The notes below the pieces were generated by a model. That model saw only the letters and a list, made by a program, of their open reading frames with translations. It was not told where the DNA came from and did no database searches. Shown here one piece after another: positions 1 to 8,722 of a DNA stretch of 64,000 nucleotides. Numbering within the stretch: the first letter of the stretch is position 1; every line of letters begins with the position of its first letter. Position numbers and translations under genes: made by a program. Source of the DNA: Liquorilactobacillus hordei DSM 19519 (GTDB lineage Bacteria; Bacillota; Bacilli; Lactobacillales; Lactobacillaceae); contig NZ_CP049303.1 in NCBI RefSeq assembly GCF_019443985.1, positions 1,798,001-1,862,000 on the forward strand, written 5' to 3'.

Positions 1-957
1 AATTGGTAAATCATATTTTTCTGCTATAGTTTTTAATTTTTCTCGATAATCTTGATAATATACATTGTTTTGTGGCTTACCCGCGATTATTGCATTAATC
101 ACTTTGAATATTCCTTTTTTTTCTAAATTACCAAGCATTACTTCATATTCCTCTGGAGTAGGGCGTTCTTCACTAGTTTCAATAAAGAGAATTTTATCTT
201 GCCATTGCTTTATCTCAGGAAAGATTCCATATTTAAAACAAATCTCACGCTCATCAGAATACCTGGTATTTGTCAAAATATCATTTAAACTGTCGATACA
301 TCCTCCAAGTAACTTTCCAGTTATTACAACACCACTCCCATTTAATGTCTCGTATCCTAGCTTTTCTGTATGGCTAACTCGAGCAGTTCCAACAACGTCA
401 GGTGAAAAGTCAGTTCTCTCCTCATACCATGTATTGCTGGAAATAATTTTTAAGCTGGTAGTCAATTTAAAATAATTACTAATTGTATTTGCAGTATATG
501 GTAGTAAATCTTTATCTAATTCCGCCAAATCGTTTAAGAAATTAGGACCATAAAATGTTTGTAAGCCCAATTTATAAAACATTAAGTGATTAATTGTTGT
601 ATCAGAAAAACCTGAAAATAGTTTTGGATGATTGTGTACCGCAGTAATAAATTCTGGATCATCCATCAGGTAAGGCAGTAATCTATATGTATCATCCCCA
701 CCAATAACACAGAATATACCTTGAATGTCATCTCGCAAAAACGCTGCTTTCAAATCTGCAGCACGTGCTTCTGGATGCTTATTCAAATATTCTATTCCCA
801 TTAAGGTGTTAGCCATATAGACAGGTTCTACACCATAATTGCGAAGTCTTTTTTCTCCTAATTTTTTCTGATGCTGTGCGAAATTTTCACCTAATATACC
901 ACCAGACAGACTTACAATCGCAACCTTGTCACCCTTTTTCAATTTATGTGGTTTCAC
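1..957 (-). CDS. S66 family peptidase, LD-carboxypeptidase / MccF-like (3' end beyond window)
   Basis: The frame stays open from a GTG start at 957 to the window edge, giving 319 residues without the C-terminus. The start follows an AGGAG-type ribosome site and reads VKPHKLKKGDKVAIVSLSGG, the usual opening of S66 proteins. A GGDDTYRLLPYL stretch and then FSGFSDTTINHL match the S66 core; in this family the nucleophile serine is in the G-x-S-D segment, and the Glu and His partners lie further on. S66 members cleave LD-peptide bonds of murein tetrapeptides or inactivate microcin-C-like peptide nucleotides. Spacing here fits the MccF-like branch about as well as LdcA, so the substrate is open. 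It is the last gene of a minus-strand run after ysxC and the MazG-like gene. Confidence 0.82.
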   Translation of the reverse strand, partial: MKPHKLKKGDKVAIVSLSGGILGENFAQHQKKLGEKRLRNYGVEPVYMANTLMGIEYLNKHPEARAADLKAAFLRDDIQGIFCVIGGDDTYRLLPYLMDDPEFITAVHNHPKLFSGFSDTTINHLMFYKLGLQTFYGPNFLNDLAELDKDLLPYTANTISNYFKLTTSLKIISSNTWYEERTDFSPDVVGTARVSHTEKLGYETLNGSGVVITGKLLGGCIDSLNDILTNTRYSDEREICFKYGIFPEIKQWQDKILFIETSEERPTPEEYEVMLGNLEKKGIFKVINAIIAGKPQNNVYYQDYREKLKTIAEKYDLPI

Positions 958-1001
958 TAAACTCACTCCTTTTGGCTTTAGTTCTGCTAAAATTTTACTT
1001 T

Positions 1002-1301
1002 TTAACTATCTTGTGAAAAGCCGTGTGGATATCGTTTATTAAGCGTCTCAATGTTATCCTTTGCAATTTCATCAAACGGAATATCTGCCCACGCAGCAAT
1101 CTGTGATAAGTACCACAATACATCTCCCATCTCATGTATCATTTCTTCTCGGTTCAGTTCTTTTCCTTTAAAGGTGTAATTCTTAATAAGATCTATTACC
1201 TGTCCACTCTCGCCTGCAAGTCCAAGTGCACAATTTGTAAGGACTTGTTCATTGCCATAAAGTGTCCTAGTCGCCGCTTCTTGATATTCATTAAATTCCA
1301 T
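1002..1301 (-). CDS. MazG-like nucleotide pyrophosphohydrolase, 99 aa
   Basis: A short all-alpha NTP-PPase of the MazG-like type, which hydrolyses (deoxy)nucleoside triphosphates to monophosphates and pyrophosphate, often as house-cleaning. The protein reads ALGLAGESGQVIDLIKN, then EMGDVLWYLSQIA. The family metal site is ExxE followed by ExxD. The second half (EMGD) is intact, but the second Glu of the first half is Gln (ESGQ; the codon is CAG). The ATG at 1301 follows a GGAG site. The gene starts 16 bases after the ysxC stop, so the two are probably cotranscribed. Family assignment is firm; activity is less certain because of the Gln. Confidence 0.8.
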   Translation of the reverse strand: MEFNEYQEAATRTLYGNEQVLTNCALGLAGESGQVIDLIKNYTFKGKELNREEMIHEMGDVLWYLSQIAAWADIPFDEIAKDNIETLNKRYPHGFSQDS

Positions 1302-1317
1302 TAAACTCCAATCCCTT

Positions 1318-1905
1318 CTAGTTATTTATTTTTTCTTCTATCCAATTCCATACCGCATCTTCACCAATTTTTTCAGTGGCAGAAAAAAGTACTAATCTAT
1401 CTTTATCATTTAATTTTATCTTTTTCCTGATATCTTTTTCAACTTTATTCCACTTACCTCTTGGCATTTTATCAATTTTTGTTGCCACTAATAAAACTGG
1501 TAAGTTATAATATTGAAGAAATTCTACCATTTGTACATCTAATTCTGTTGGCTCATGGCGTCCATCAATCAAGGAGACAACTCCTCTTAGCGGTTCACGC
1601 TGAACTAAATATGTTTCAATCATTCTACCCCATTTTTCCCGCTCAGCTTTGGAAACCTTCGCATAACCATACCCAGGTACATCAACTAAATAAAGCAATG
1701 ATTCTACATCATAAAAATTCAGTGTCTGTGTTTTCCCCGGTTGACTTGATGTTCGTGCATAACTCTTTCTATTAATTAAACGATTAATTAACGAAGACTT
1801 ACCAACATTAGATCTGCCAACCAATGCAACTTCTGGGTATCCTTCTTCTGGATATTGTTCTGGCCTAACAGCACTTATTTTGAGATTTACATTATGAACT
1901 TTCAT
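1318..1905 (-). CDS. ysxC: Ribosome biogenesis GTP-binding protein YsxC/EngB
   Basis: A TRAFAC GTPase needed for late assembly of the 50S subunit. Motifs in order: G1 GRSNVGKSS near residue 30, G3 [11 protein letters not shown]4 TKIDK, and a G5-like SATEKIG. I place the start at the internal ATG at 1905 ([20 protein letters not shown]), which matches the usual N-terminus and has an AAAGGA site about 10 bases upstream. An upstream in-frame start at 1944 would add 13 atypical residues. The product is 195 aa, normal for the family. A strong terminator separates it from rpmF upstream, so it needs its own promoter. Confidence 0.93.
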   Translation of the reverse strand: MKVHNVNLKISAVRPEQYPEEGYPEVALVGRSNVGKSSLINRLINRKSYARTSSQPGKTQTLNFYDVESLLYLVDVPGYGYAKVSKAEREKWGRMIETYLVQREPLRGVVSLIDGRHEPTELDVQMVEFLQYYNLPVLLVATKIDKMPRGKWNKVEKDIRKKIKLNDKDRLVLFSATEKIGEDAVWNWIEEKINN

Positions 1906-1983
1906 CAGCTTACTGTCCTTTCTTACACTGCTAAATTCTACCATATCTTATCTTTATGACTCTAGAGATAAAACATATTTTAC

Positions 1984-2021
1984 AAAAAAAAAAACACCCC
2001 TCGCTCAATTAGCTTGGGATG
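1984..2021 (-). terminator. Intrinsic terminator between rpmF and ysxC (distal of two)
   Basis: On the minus strand the stem CATCCC/GGGGTG, with an inner GCT/AGC pairing around AATTG, is followed by eleven or more T. It is the second of two terminators in tandem after rpmF. Confidence 0.8.
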
Positions 2022-2032
2022 CAACATTCATC

Positions 2033-2060
2033 AAAAAATAAAATAAGGGCCATGGTCCCT
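2033..2060 (-). terminator. Intrinsic terminator directly after rpmF
   Basis: On the minus strand, AGGGACCATGGCCCT forms a short hairpin followed by TTATTTTATTTTTT. It begins 12 bases after the rpmF stop codon. The stem is short, which may explain the second terminator just beyond. Confidence 0.65.
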
Positions 2061-2071
2061 CATCTTAATTA

Positions 2072-2248
2072 TTAATCAACTTTTACAACTTCCTTATCAC
2101 CGTAGAACCCACAGCTTGGGCATACATGATGAGACTTTCTTAATTCACCACAGTTAGGGCATGCACTCATACCTGGTACTTGCAATTTGTAGTGTGTACG
2201 ACGTAATCTCTTACGAGTTTTTGATGTTTTACGTGCTGGTACTGCCAT
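2072..2248 (-). CDS. rpmF: 50S ribosomal protein L32
   Basis: Small zinc-ribbon protein of the large subunit, 58 aa from the ATG at 2248 ([20 protein letters not shown]). That ATG follows a strong GGAGGTGG site; upstream in-frame codons back to 2290 are not part of the canonical protein. Both CxxC pairs are present (CPNCG and CPSCG), so this is the zinc-binding rather than the cysteine-free paralogue. It lies downstream of the yceD gene, a pairing conserved across bacteria, and ends in two tandem terminators. Confidence 0.96.
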   Translation of the reverse strand: MAVPARKTSKTRKRLRRTHYKLQVPGMSACPNCGELRKSHHVCPSCGFYGDKEVVKVD

Positions 2249-2341
2249 CTTAACAGCCACCTCCTTCAAATTAATAAAATTAATCAACAAAAAGAATTGT
2301 ACTTTTAATTCAACAATTTTGCAACTGCTAAAGTTTTAATT

Positions 2342-2878
2342 TTACTCATTAAAAAAATCCTTTAGCTTCACTAATCGCGGATCGATTGCATCTTTATCTT
2401 TTTGCTTTTGATTATTACGACTATCTTCAGAAACTTCCCAATCCTTACCTTGAGGTAAGTTTGCACTAGCTTCTTCCTCAGTTGTCAAAACTCTTGTTGG
2501 AATCTGCAACAATATATTATCCTCAACAGCTCGGTCAAGGTCAAAAATATCATCCTCCAAAATAATCACGACATCGTTAGCATCAAATCTAGACAAATCA
2601 TGTGTTCTGTGACTTACATAATATTCACTCACTTCAAAATTAAGCGGAACCTCTACCACTTTAAGAGATCTGGTAGAAGGTAATGTCACTTTAACACTAA
2701 CGCTAAACGACCCAAGGAGACCTAGACTGTCTACTACGAAAAAGCCGCTTACATGTGCTGGAGAAATAGCAGTGATCTCACTATTTCGTTTGATAATTGA
2801 ATTAGACACGTTGATTACTTCCTCAAATTGAAAAGGCATTGAACCAATCTGTCCTAGCTCATTTAAAGACCACTTCAT
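2342..2878 (-). CDS. yceD: YceD family protein (DUF177), 23S rRNA accumulation protein
   Basis: A 178-residue DUF177/YceD protein. Members accompany rpmF in most bacteria and in E. coli and plants affect 23S rRNA levels; the molecular role is not settled. The centre has the typical LDLSRFDANDVVIILEDD-like region, and the acidic C-terminal part ends IDPRLVKLKDFFNE, as in Firmicute homologues where the protein ends with a 'DPRL..L' motif. The usual cysteines of the Gram-negative form are absent. It follows tmcAL after a gap of 78 bases, with an AGGAGG-like site before the ATG. Confidence 0.88.
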   Translation of the reverse strand: MKWSLNELGQIGSMPFQFEEVINVSNSIIKRNSEITAISPAHVSGFFVVDSLGLLGSFSVSVKVTLPSTRSLKVVEVPLNFEVSEYYVSHRTHDLSRFDANDVVIILEDDIFDLDRAVEDNILLQIPTRVLTTEEEASANLPQGKDWEVSEDSRNNQKQKDKDAIDPRLVKLKDFFNE

Positions 2879-2956
2879 TCAAAACTTCCTCCTAATGCAA
2901 CAAACTTGATTATACCTGTCAAAAAATACATTGTCAATGTTTTTTCCTTGACAGCA

Positions 2957-4099
2957 CTACTGTTGGAATGGACTTCGCCCAAAATCCTGTCTCTGACCAC
3001 TGAACTGGCTATATACCAGTCCTGCTCTATAGTCTAGTTTAAGCAGGTTAGCAGCTACTTTTTGCGAAACTCTCGAAACGACCGGAAATAATAGCTTCTT
3101 CTTCACACTATTCAGATGGTTTTGACCCTTAATATCAAAACCAAGTATTCTAATATAGGGTTTTTGTTCAACCTCTTCAATATCTTCGTTTTTTGCCTGA
3201 AGTAGAATCATCGTTGCTATTCTTGTCATATGGGTATATGTGAATCGCTTTGACTTGACTTCACTTATCCAATCATTAAATGTAACTGCCGGCCCCATTC
3301 TCTCTAACTTATCCTTAATACGAAACTCAAGTCCTTCTGTCATTCCATATATTTCTCTTAACTCTTGTACATTGCTTGTCAAGATTTGATATTTAAGTAG
3401 TGGCCAAAAATCTACCCAGCTTAATGTCTTCCCTTGTTGAAGATCTACTGCTGTCAAATGAGGCACGTGATTAGCAACAGATTCTTGTCTATTTAGTGCA
3501 GCATCTCTGATTGCTGAAGCACTTGCAATTCGAGAAGTAATCGGCAATTGTTGATCATGATGTGCTGCTGCTCTCCTTTGAATTGGTACTAACTCCAAAA
3601 ATGATCCCAATTTTAGATTTGCTCTTGCATATGCTAACCCTAAAAGATTATTCGGTTTAGAGACATCTACACCTGTTTTTTCCGTAATAGCTCGTTGATA
3701 AGCCTTTGCATAAGATTCATTATAAGTAGAAAAATTTCCATGAACCCTTTTCGTTATTTCTGCCATTTCAGCAAAATTATATTCTTCATTTTCAGCACCG
3801 AAAACTAACTTTTGGACGCCTAATTCTTTAAGAATTCTTAATGCTCCAAAAGCAAAAAAATCAGCTGGTTGAACACAAAAAGCTACTGGTAGTTCAACTA
3901 CTAGATTGACCCCATTTAAGATTGCTTCCCTTGCTCTGGTCCATTTATCAAGAATAGCCGGTTCTCCACGTTCCAGAAAATTCCCACTCATCACGACAAT
4001 TATGACCGCATCTGGAAATCTTTTTTTCACTTCATTAACTTGATATAAATGTCCGTTGTGAAACGGATTATACTCTGTCACTATTCCCACAACATCCAT
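2957..4099 (-). CDS. tmcAL: tRNA(Met) cytidine acetate ligase TmcAL (YlbM family)
   Basis: Uses acetate and ATP to acetylate C34 of elongator tRNA-Met, preventing misreading of AUA. The N-terminal nucleotidyltransferase core is clear: VTEYNPFHNGHLYQV with the HNGH box at residues 14-17, then MSGNFLERGEPAILDKW and VVELP. Length (380 aa) is normal. The elongator tRNA-Met it would act on is encoded at 46201-46274, and the lysidine-type tRNA-Ile(CAT) it must avoid at 46107-46180. It follows the methyltransferase gene by 12 bases and precedes yceD-rpmF, the same order as ylbM-ylbN-rpmF in Bacillus. Confidence 0.93.
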   Translation of the reverse strand: MDVVGIVTEYNPFHNGHLYQVNEVKKRFPDAVIIVVMSGNFLERGEPAILDKWTRAREAILNGVNLVVELPVAFCVQPADFFAFGALRILKELGVQKLVFGAENEEYNFAEMAEITKRVHGNFSTYNESYAKAYQRAITEKTGVDVSKPNNLLGLAYARANLKLGSFLELVPIQRRAAAHHDQQLPITSRIASASAIRDAALNRQESVANHVPHLTAVDLQQGKTLSWVDFWPLLKYQILTSNVQELREIYGMTEGLEFRIKDKLERMGPAVTFNDWISEVKSKRFTYTHMTRIATMILLQAKNEDIEEVEQKPYIRILGFDIKGQNHLNSVKKKLLFPVVSRVSQKVAANLLKLDYRAGLVYSQFSGQRQDFGRSPFQQ

Positions 4100-4111
4100 T
4101 CAAAGTCCTCC

Positions 4112-4849
4112 TCATCTCTTGTGACAAACAAAGAAAAAGCGAGTTGTTTCTTTATCAATTTTCCCATTACCATAATCCGCAGTAGCTTCGATCTTATCAA
4201 ATCCTGCTTGGCTGAGAAGCTTTAAATATACATCTAATTCATAAGTTCGCTCATAATGAGTTTCTTCATAACGTTGATAACTTGCCTTATTTTTATCAGC
4301 AATAAAAAAAGTCAAATCATGGATAACACTATGCAAAGTTTCACCAGCAAAACTCTCCCACAAGAAAGCTTGCTCTTTTGTCGTATAATTATACATGTAA
4401 CCTGGGTAGACTATGTCAGTCTGATAAGGAGAGATTACATCAAAAACAAATATACCTTTTTCGTTTAAATGCTCGCTGACTTCTTGAAAAGTTCTCAATA
4501 CCTCTTCTTCATCAGCAAGATAACATAATGAATCTAATCCACAAGTCACAATATCAAAGTTCTCTAATTCACTTAAATCTGTCATATTTGCTTGTACGAG
4601 ACTCAAATCTGCTTCTTCTTTTCGAGTCCGAGCTTCTGCAAGTGCCAACATTTCTTCAGACAGATCAGCACCAGTTACTTGATAACCACTCTGAGCAAGC
4701 ATTACCGCCAATCTACCTGCACCACATGCCAGATCTAACAATTTGTTTTTTTGTTTATCTACGACTTTATTAACTAGATTTAACCAATTATCATAAATCT
4801 CTGGGTCCATCAATTCATCATAGACTTGCGCAAATGTCGAGTAAATCAT
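4112..4849 (-). CDS. Class I SAM-dependent methyltransferase (YqeM-like)
   Basis: A Rossmann-fold methyltransferase with motif I LLDLACGAGRLAVML and a following acidic loop GADLSEEML; 245 aa from the ATG at 4849, which overlaps the rsfS stop codon as TAATG. A TTG five codons upstream is a less likely start. Position after rsfS matches yqeM of Bacillus, a gene of unknown substrate kept in the yqeG-yqeM operon with ribosome-assembly genes. A role in translation-related methylation is inferred only from this neighbourhood. Confidence 0.88.
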   Translation of the reverse strand: MIYSTFAQVYDELMDPEIYDNWLNLVNKVVDKQKNKLLDLACGAGRLAVMLAQSGYQVTGADLSEEMLALAEARTRKEEADLSLVQANMTDLSELENFDIVTCGLDSLCYLADEEEVLRTFQEVSEHLNEKGIFVFDVISPYQTDIVYPGYMYNYTTKEQAFLWESFAGETLHSVIHDLTFFIADKNKASYQRYEETHYERTYELDVYLKLLSQAGFDKIEATADYGNGKIDKETTRFFFVCHKR

Positions 4850-5205
4850 TATTCCGTAATCCAATCATTGACTTCAACTAGTGGTGCATCAGCCCAAAGT
4901 TTCTCAAGGTTATAAAAACCTCTCGTCTCTGATTTGAATACATGAACAACAACATCTCTTAAATCAATTAAAATCCAATTGCCGCTGCTTTTTCCTTCAA
5001 TTTGCTTGATATCAATCCCAGCTTTTTCAACTTCTTCTTCGATGTTGTCAACAATTGCTTTGACCTGACGTTCAGAATCCGCCTGCATTATCACAAAATA
5101 ATCAGCTAAATAACTTATTTTACTAACATCTAATGCAACTATATCTTCAGCACGCTTACTATCAGCAGCTTCTACAACAACTTTTAATATCTCTTTACTA
5201 TCCAT
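4849..5205 (-). CDS. rsfS: Ribosomal silencing factor RsfS
   Basis: A 118-residue RsfS/Iojap/YbeB protein. It binds L14 on the 50S subunit and blocks joining of the subunits when nutrients are low. The family core is visible: DIVALDVSKISYLADYFVI, then QIEGKSSGNWILIDLRDVVVH, and a C-terminal FYNLEKLWADAP. It sits 11 bases after yqeK and overlaps the next gene by one base, so translation of the two is probably coupled. Confidence 0.94.
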   Translation of the reverse strand: MDSKEILKVVVEAADSKRAEDIVALDVSKISYLADYFVIMQADSERQVKAIVDNIEEEVEKAGIDIKQIEGKSSGNWILIDLRDVVVHVFKSETRGFYNLEKLWADAPLVEVNDWITE

Positions 5206-5216
5206 TAAATTCTCCT

Positions 5217-5807
5217 TTACTTAACTACCCATTTATTATAAGTCAAGATTGCCGCAGGGTACACTACTCCATTAGTCGAAATCAAATATTCCAATGTGTG
5301 TTTAATTTCAAATGCAACAGCATCATTCAGATTGCTATAGGCTAATGTCCGTGCAATATTGACATCTGGAAATACTCTTCCATCTTCAACATAGTCGGCA
5401 ACATAAATGATTTTATCGAGGACCATCATCTTCTCAGCACCAATAGTATGTTTCCTCACTGCATCCAAAATTTCCCCGTCTTTAATATTCAATTCATCCT
5501 TAATAATTTCAGCACCAACAACTCCATGCCAGATAAAGTTATTCCAGTTTAGTAAGTCTGGGTCAAGTTGCTTACTGATTACAACTTGTTTAAATTCTTC
5601 ATCATTTCGTTCTTTAGCATAGTCGTGTACTAAAGCAGCGATGCTTGCTTTTTCAACATTATAATTATTATTCTTTGCAAGCTTAATTGCTGCTTTTTCA
5701 ACACCCAATATATGTTGGTACCTTTTATCACTAACACTTTTTCTTACTTTATTTAACAATTCATCTCTTGTACCTGGAAAATATTTCTGGCTATACTCCT
5801 CATTCAA
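5217..5807 (-). CDS. yqeK: YqeK, HD-domain symmetrical Ap4A hydrolase
   Basis: An HD-superfamily phosphohydrolase of 196 aa. Metal ligands can be followed: HILGVEKAA (His near 33), ALVHDYAKE (HD pair), then IWHGVVGAEI and a later VADYVEDGR. Characterised YqeK proteins split diadenosine tetraphosphate into two ADP. The start overlaps the end of nadD by eight bases, giving coupled expression. The pairing nadD-yqeK is conserved through Firmicutes, sometimes as a fusion. Confidence 0.91.
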   Translation of the reverse strand: MNEEYSQKYFPGTRDELLNKVRKSVSDKRYQHILGVEKAAIKLAKNNNYNVEKASIAALVHDYAKERNDEEFKQVVISKQLDPDLLNWNNFIWHGVVGAEIIKDELNIKDGEILDAVRKHTIGAEKMMVLDKIIYVADYVEDGRVFPDVNIARTLAYSNLNDAVAFEIKHTLEYLISTNGVVYPAAILTYNKWVVK

Positions 5808-6441
5808 GATAGAGCCCCTCTTCCTTAATATAATTCTCTACATTCTCAGGAACCAAATACTTTATTGAACACTTATGCTGGATATTCCATCGGATTTGTG
5901 TTGAACTGATTTCAATCAGTGGTACATCGACCCACATCACTGGGTATTGACTTTCCTTTGGAAATCCTGCTCTAGCCACCCCTACAAAATGAACCAATTT
6001 TACTAATTCGTCAATCCGATACCATTTTGGAAGGTAGTCTACCATGTCTCCACCAATAATAAAATAGTATTCATAGTCAGGATGCCTTCTCTTCAATTCA
6101 ATTATTGTATCAAAGGTATAACTTACTCCGCCACGTTCCAACTCAGCAGTTTCCAAATTAAAAAGGGGATTTCCTGAAATGCTTAACTCAACCATCATTC
6201 TTCTCTTATCAGCCGCTATTGCATCTTTATAATCGATGTGTGGTGGCAAAGAATCCGGCATAAAAAACATCTTATCCAAATCCAGTTGATTTGCAACTTG
6301 ATCCGCGATTATTAGATGACCCATATGGGGTGGATTGAAGGTACCTCCCAAAATACCTACTCGTTTTTTCTTACTATTCTCATTTGGCTCAACTACAGGA
6401 TTAGTCTGAGCAACTGATTTCACGAGTGTACTAACATTCAT
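5800..6441 (-). CDS. nadD: Nicotinate-nucleotide adenylyltransferase
   Basis: Transfers AMP to nicotinate mononucleotide in NAD synthesis. The adenylyltransferase signature GGTFNPPHMGH lies near residue 31 and the C-terminal ISSTQIR box near 176. The protein is 213 aa because the catalytic fold is preceded by about 25 polar residues (to NSKKKRVGILGG) that Bacillus NadD lacks. No better internal ATG with a ribosome site is seen, so I keep the long start. It overlaps yqeK. Confidence 0.93.
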   Translation of the reverse strand: MNVSTLVKSVAQTNPVVEPNENSKKKRVGILGGTFNPPHMGHLIIADQVANQLDLDKMFFMPDSLPPHIDYKDAIAADKRRMMVELSISGNPLFNLETAELERGGVSYTFDTIIELKRRHPDYEYYFIIGGDMVDYLPKWYRIDELVKLVHFVGVARAGFPKESQYPVMWVDVPLIEISSTQIRWNIQHKCSIKYLVPENVENYIKEEGLYLE

Positions 6442-6468
6442 CTATTAACACTCCCCATATCCTCCATA

Positions 6469-6783
6469 TTAAATATTGCGTAATTCAGTTGAAACTTTAC
6501 GATTTTCTTCTTTAGCTGATTGGCGATATAAAACAAGTACATGACCGATAACTTGAACTACAATAACGTCAGTGTTTTCTGCTAAATATTCAGCCACATC
6601 ACTCGCTTCAAAATCTGAGCCTTGCAATACATTAACCTTTATTAACTCACGTTTATCCAAAGCAAATTTAATTTGTTCAATCCACTTATCTGAAATTCCT
6701 TCTTTACCAACTTGAAAAATTGGTCTCAAATTATGTGCTTTAGCTTTTAGAAACTTTTTTTGTTTTCCGCTTAATAAATTCAT
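6469..6783 (-). CDS. yhbY: YhbY family RNA-binding protein (CRM domain)
   Basis: A single CRM/YhbY domain of 104 aa: LSGKQKKFLKAKAHNLRPIFQVGKEG at the N-terminus with the basic loop, then IKVNVLQGSD and a terminal VIGHVLVLYRQS. These proteins bind pre-50S particles. It begins 10 bases after yqeH and is followed by nadD, as in Bacillus. Confidence 0.93.
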   Translation of the reverse strand: MNLLSGKQKKFLKAKAHNLRPIFQVGKEGISDKWIEQIKFALDKRELIKVNVLQGSDFEASDVAEYLAENTDVIVVQVIGHVLVLYRQSAKEENRKVSTELRNI

Positions 6784-6793
6784 TTAATTCTCC

Positions 6794-7912
6794 TTAAATC
6801 ATTGCGCGTCTAATTGTCACAGATACACCTTTTGGTGCCCATCCAGCAACTACAGCACCTGTTGGGATAGTTATCCAGCCTAAACCTGAAAAGACTAAAT
6901 CGCTTTTTTGAGCAGTTTTGAATTCAAATCTCACTAACTCGGGTATTTTTTTCAATGTTTCCTCAGAAGGAGGCTGCAACAATTCACCAACATGTTTAGC
7001 ATACAATGTATCCGCATTTTCTAATTTTGTTCGGTGCAACATCAAATTATTATCTGTGTAAACAACAATTCCATCTTTTTCACCAGAAATGTAATCAAAC
7101 CGTGCTAACCCACCAAGAAAGAGCGTTTGTCCTGCATTCAATTGATATACACGCGGTTTTATTTCTTTTTGCGGTGAAGCAATATTAAGTTCCTTACCGC
7201 TAAGAAAATGTGCCATTTGATGTTGATGTATTATCCCCGGAGTATCAATTAACAAGTGCTCATCATCTAGCGGTATCTCTATCTTATCAAGCGTTGTTCC
7301 TGGAAAACGCGATGTCGTAATCAATTCACTTATTCCTGTTTGTTGCTTAATAATCTGATTAATCAAAGTTGACTTTCCAACATTGGTCACACCTACAACG
7401 TACACATCACGCCCTTCGCGATACTTCTCGATCAAAGAAAGGAGCGTCGCTATTCCATGATTTTTCCCTGCACTTACCAAAGCCACATCTACTGGTCTCA
7501 ATCCAACTATATTAGCACTTTGCCTAATCCAGTCCTTCAACTTTGTCCGTTTAAGTGACTTAGGTAACAAGTCCTCTTTATTTCCAACCATCAAAATTGG
7601 ATTCTTACCAACATAACGTTGAATACCAGGAATAATCGAACCACTAAAGTCAAAGATATCAATCACATTTACAATCAATGCGTCTGCATCACCGATTTGT
7701 GTCAAAATTTTCAAGAAATCATCATCTGTCAAGCTGACATCTGAGACTTCATTATAGTGACGCAACCTAAAACATCTTTTACAATATAATTCTTTAGTTT
7801 CAACTTGTTTTTTCAAAGCGGAAGTAGGTACATAACCTAATCCATCTGGATTATCACTTTGAATTAATGAGCCACATCCAATACAATATAGTGCCTCAGT
7901 TTCATCAGTCAT
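6794..7912 (-). CDS. yqeH: Ribosome biogenesis GTPase YqeH
   Basis: A circularly permuted GTPase required for 30S assembly. The N-terminal treble-clef zinc site is CIGCG followed by CKRCFRLRHYN. The G motifs then come in permuted order: G4 GNKEDLLPK near residue 110, G1 VTNVGKSTLIN near 176, G3 IDTPGIIH near 222. Length 372 aa is typical. It overlaps the stop of yqeG by eight bases. Confidence 0.95.
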   Translation of the reverse strand: MTDETEALYCIGCGSLIQSDNPDGLGYVPTSALKKQVETKELYCKRCFRLRHYNEVSDVSLTDDDFLKILTQIGDADALIVNVIDIFDFSGSIIPGIQRYVGKNPILMVGNKEDLLPKSLKRTKLKDWIRQSANIVGLRPVDVALVSAGKNHGIATLLSLIEKYREGRDVYVVGVTNVGKSTLINQIIKQQTGISELITTSRFPGTTLDKIEIPLDDEHLLIDTPGIIHQHQMAHFLSGKELNIASPQKEIKPRVYQLNAGQTLFLGGLARFDYISGEKDGIVVYTDNNLMLHRTKLENADTLYAKHVGELLQPPSEETLKKIPELVRFEFKTAQKSDLVFSGLGWITIPTGAVVAGWAPKGVSVTIRRAMI

Positions 7913-8438
7913 TCAATGAATGCCCCCAAACTTCTTTTATAATATTTTTCTTTTGCAATCTTTTTTTTATTATTTTTTCTAAAAAACGATTTAATTTTGT
8001 ATTCCAGGCATCTGTTTCAACAAGCGGTTTAACCCAGATACTCTTTATTTTAGCAGCATTAGCCGCCGCAACATCTGTAAGTAATTGATCACCAACCAAG
8101 ACAATTTGACTGTCTTCTAAATTTAATTTTTTCTTAGCCTCATTGATTCCCTTCGTTAGCGGCTTCATAGCTCGTGAAATAAAAGGTAATCCTAAAGGTT
8201 CAACAGCTTTTTCAACGCGTTTCTTATTATTATTCGAAACAACAATTACGGGAATCTTTTCAGCATTCATGACCTCAAGCCACTTTCGCAACTCAGGAGT
8301 GCCATCCGGATTATTCCATGCAATTAATGTATTGTCTAAGTCAGTTAAAACTACTTTAATGCCCATCTTCTTAATCTCATCTGGTGTTATCTCATATATT
8401 GAGCTAATCATCCAAGTTGGTTTGAAACAAGTCAGCAT
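7905..8438 (-). CDS. yqeG: YqeG family HAD phosphatase
   Basis: A HAD IIIA phosphatase of 177 aa with the catalytic DxDxT as LTDLDNTLIAW, a threonine/serine motif VVSNNNKKR and a C-terminal VLVGDQLLTDV. The ATG at 8438 has AGGAG eight bases upstream; a GTG three codons earlier overlaps that site and is unlikely. It is the first gene of the operon yqeG-yqeH-yhbY-nadD-yqeK-rsfS-methyltransferase. The substrate is unknown; in Bacillus a link to lipid phosphate has been suggested, and nothing here tests it. Confidence 0.92.
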   Translation of the reverse strand: MLTCFKPTWMISSIYEITPDEIKKMGIKVVLTDLDNTLIAWNNPDGTPELRKWLEVMNAEKIPVIVVSNNNKKRVEKAVEPLGLPFISRAMKPLTKGINEAKKKLNLEDSQIVLVGDQLLTDVAAANAAKIKSIWVKPLVETDAWNTKLNRFLEKIIKKRLQKKNIIKEVWGHSLND

Positions 8439-8537
8439 TTGGTTCACTCCTAAATTAATCCTTTTGCTTGTTAATTATATGCTATGAACCCTACTTAAAG
8501 CAAAAAAATTACGTTTATTAATAAATTTTTCAATGTA

Positions 8538-8630
8538 AAATAAAAGGGCTGGGTCAAAAGTTATGACCAGCAGCCCTTTAGCGATAAAGTATAACCGTGT
8601 TTCATAAGATAAGATTCCTAGACTAGTTTC
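8538..8630 (-). repeat. Dispersed 3'-end repeat copy A (leader plus terminator hairpin)
   Basis: Read on the minus strand after rplT: CTTATGAAACACGGTTATAC, a short spacer, then a hairpin AAAGGGCTG..CAGCCCTTTT with TTATTTTAC behind it. The hairpin (8543-8579) is likely the rplT terminator. Four more copies are in this window (20832, 26937, 33386, 55051). Copy A differs from the others by GGGC instead of GAGGC at the stem base, changed on both arms. The rest of the gap between yqeG and rplT (8439-8722) holds no gene I can support. Confidence 0.75.
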
Positions 8631-8722
8631 AAATCACACAGCAAAACAAACACACTGCTTGTAATTTGAGTCAATACTCTAGCTTAACAACCTATGTTCC
8701 ACACTCATACTTATCTGCAAAA

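Noticed and set aside
65..475. Plus-strand open frame of 136 codons
   Set aside because: It is antisense to the S66 peptidase gene, which has a family match and a ribosome site.
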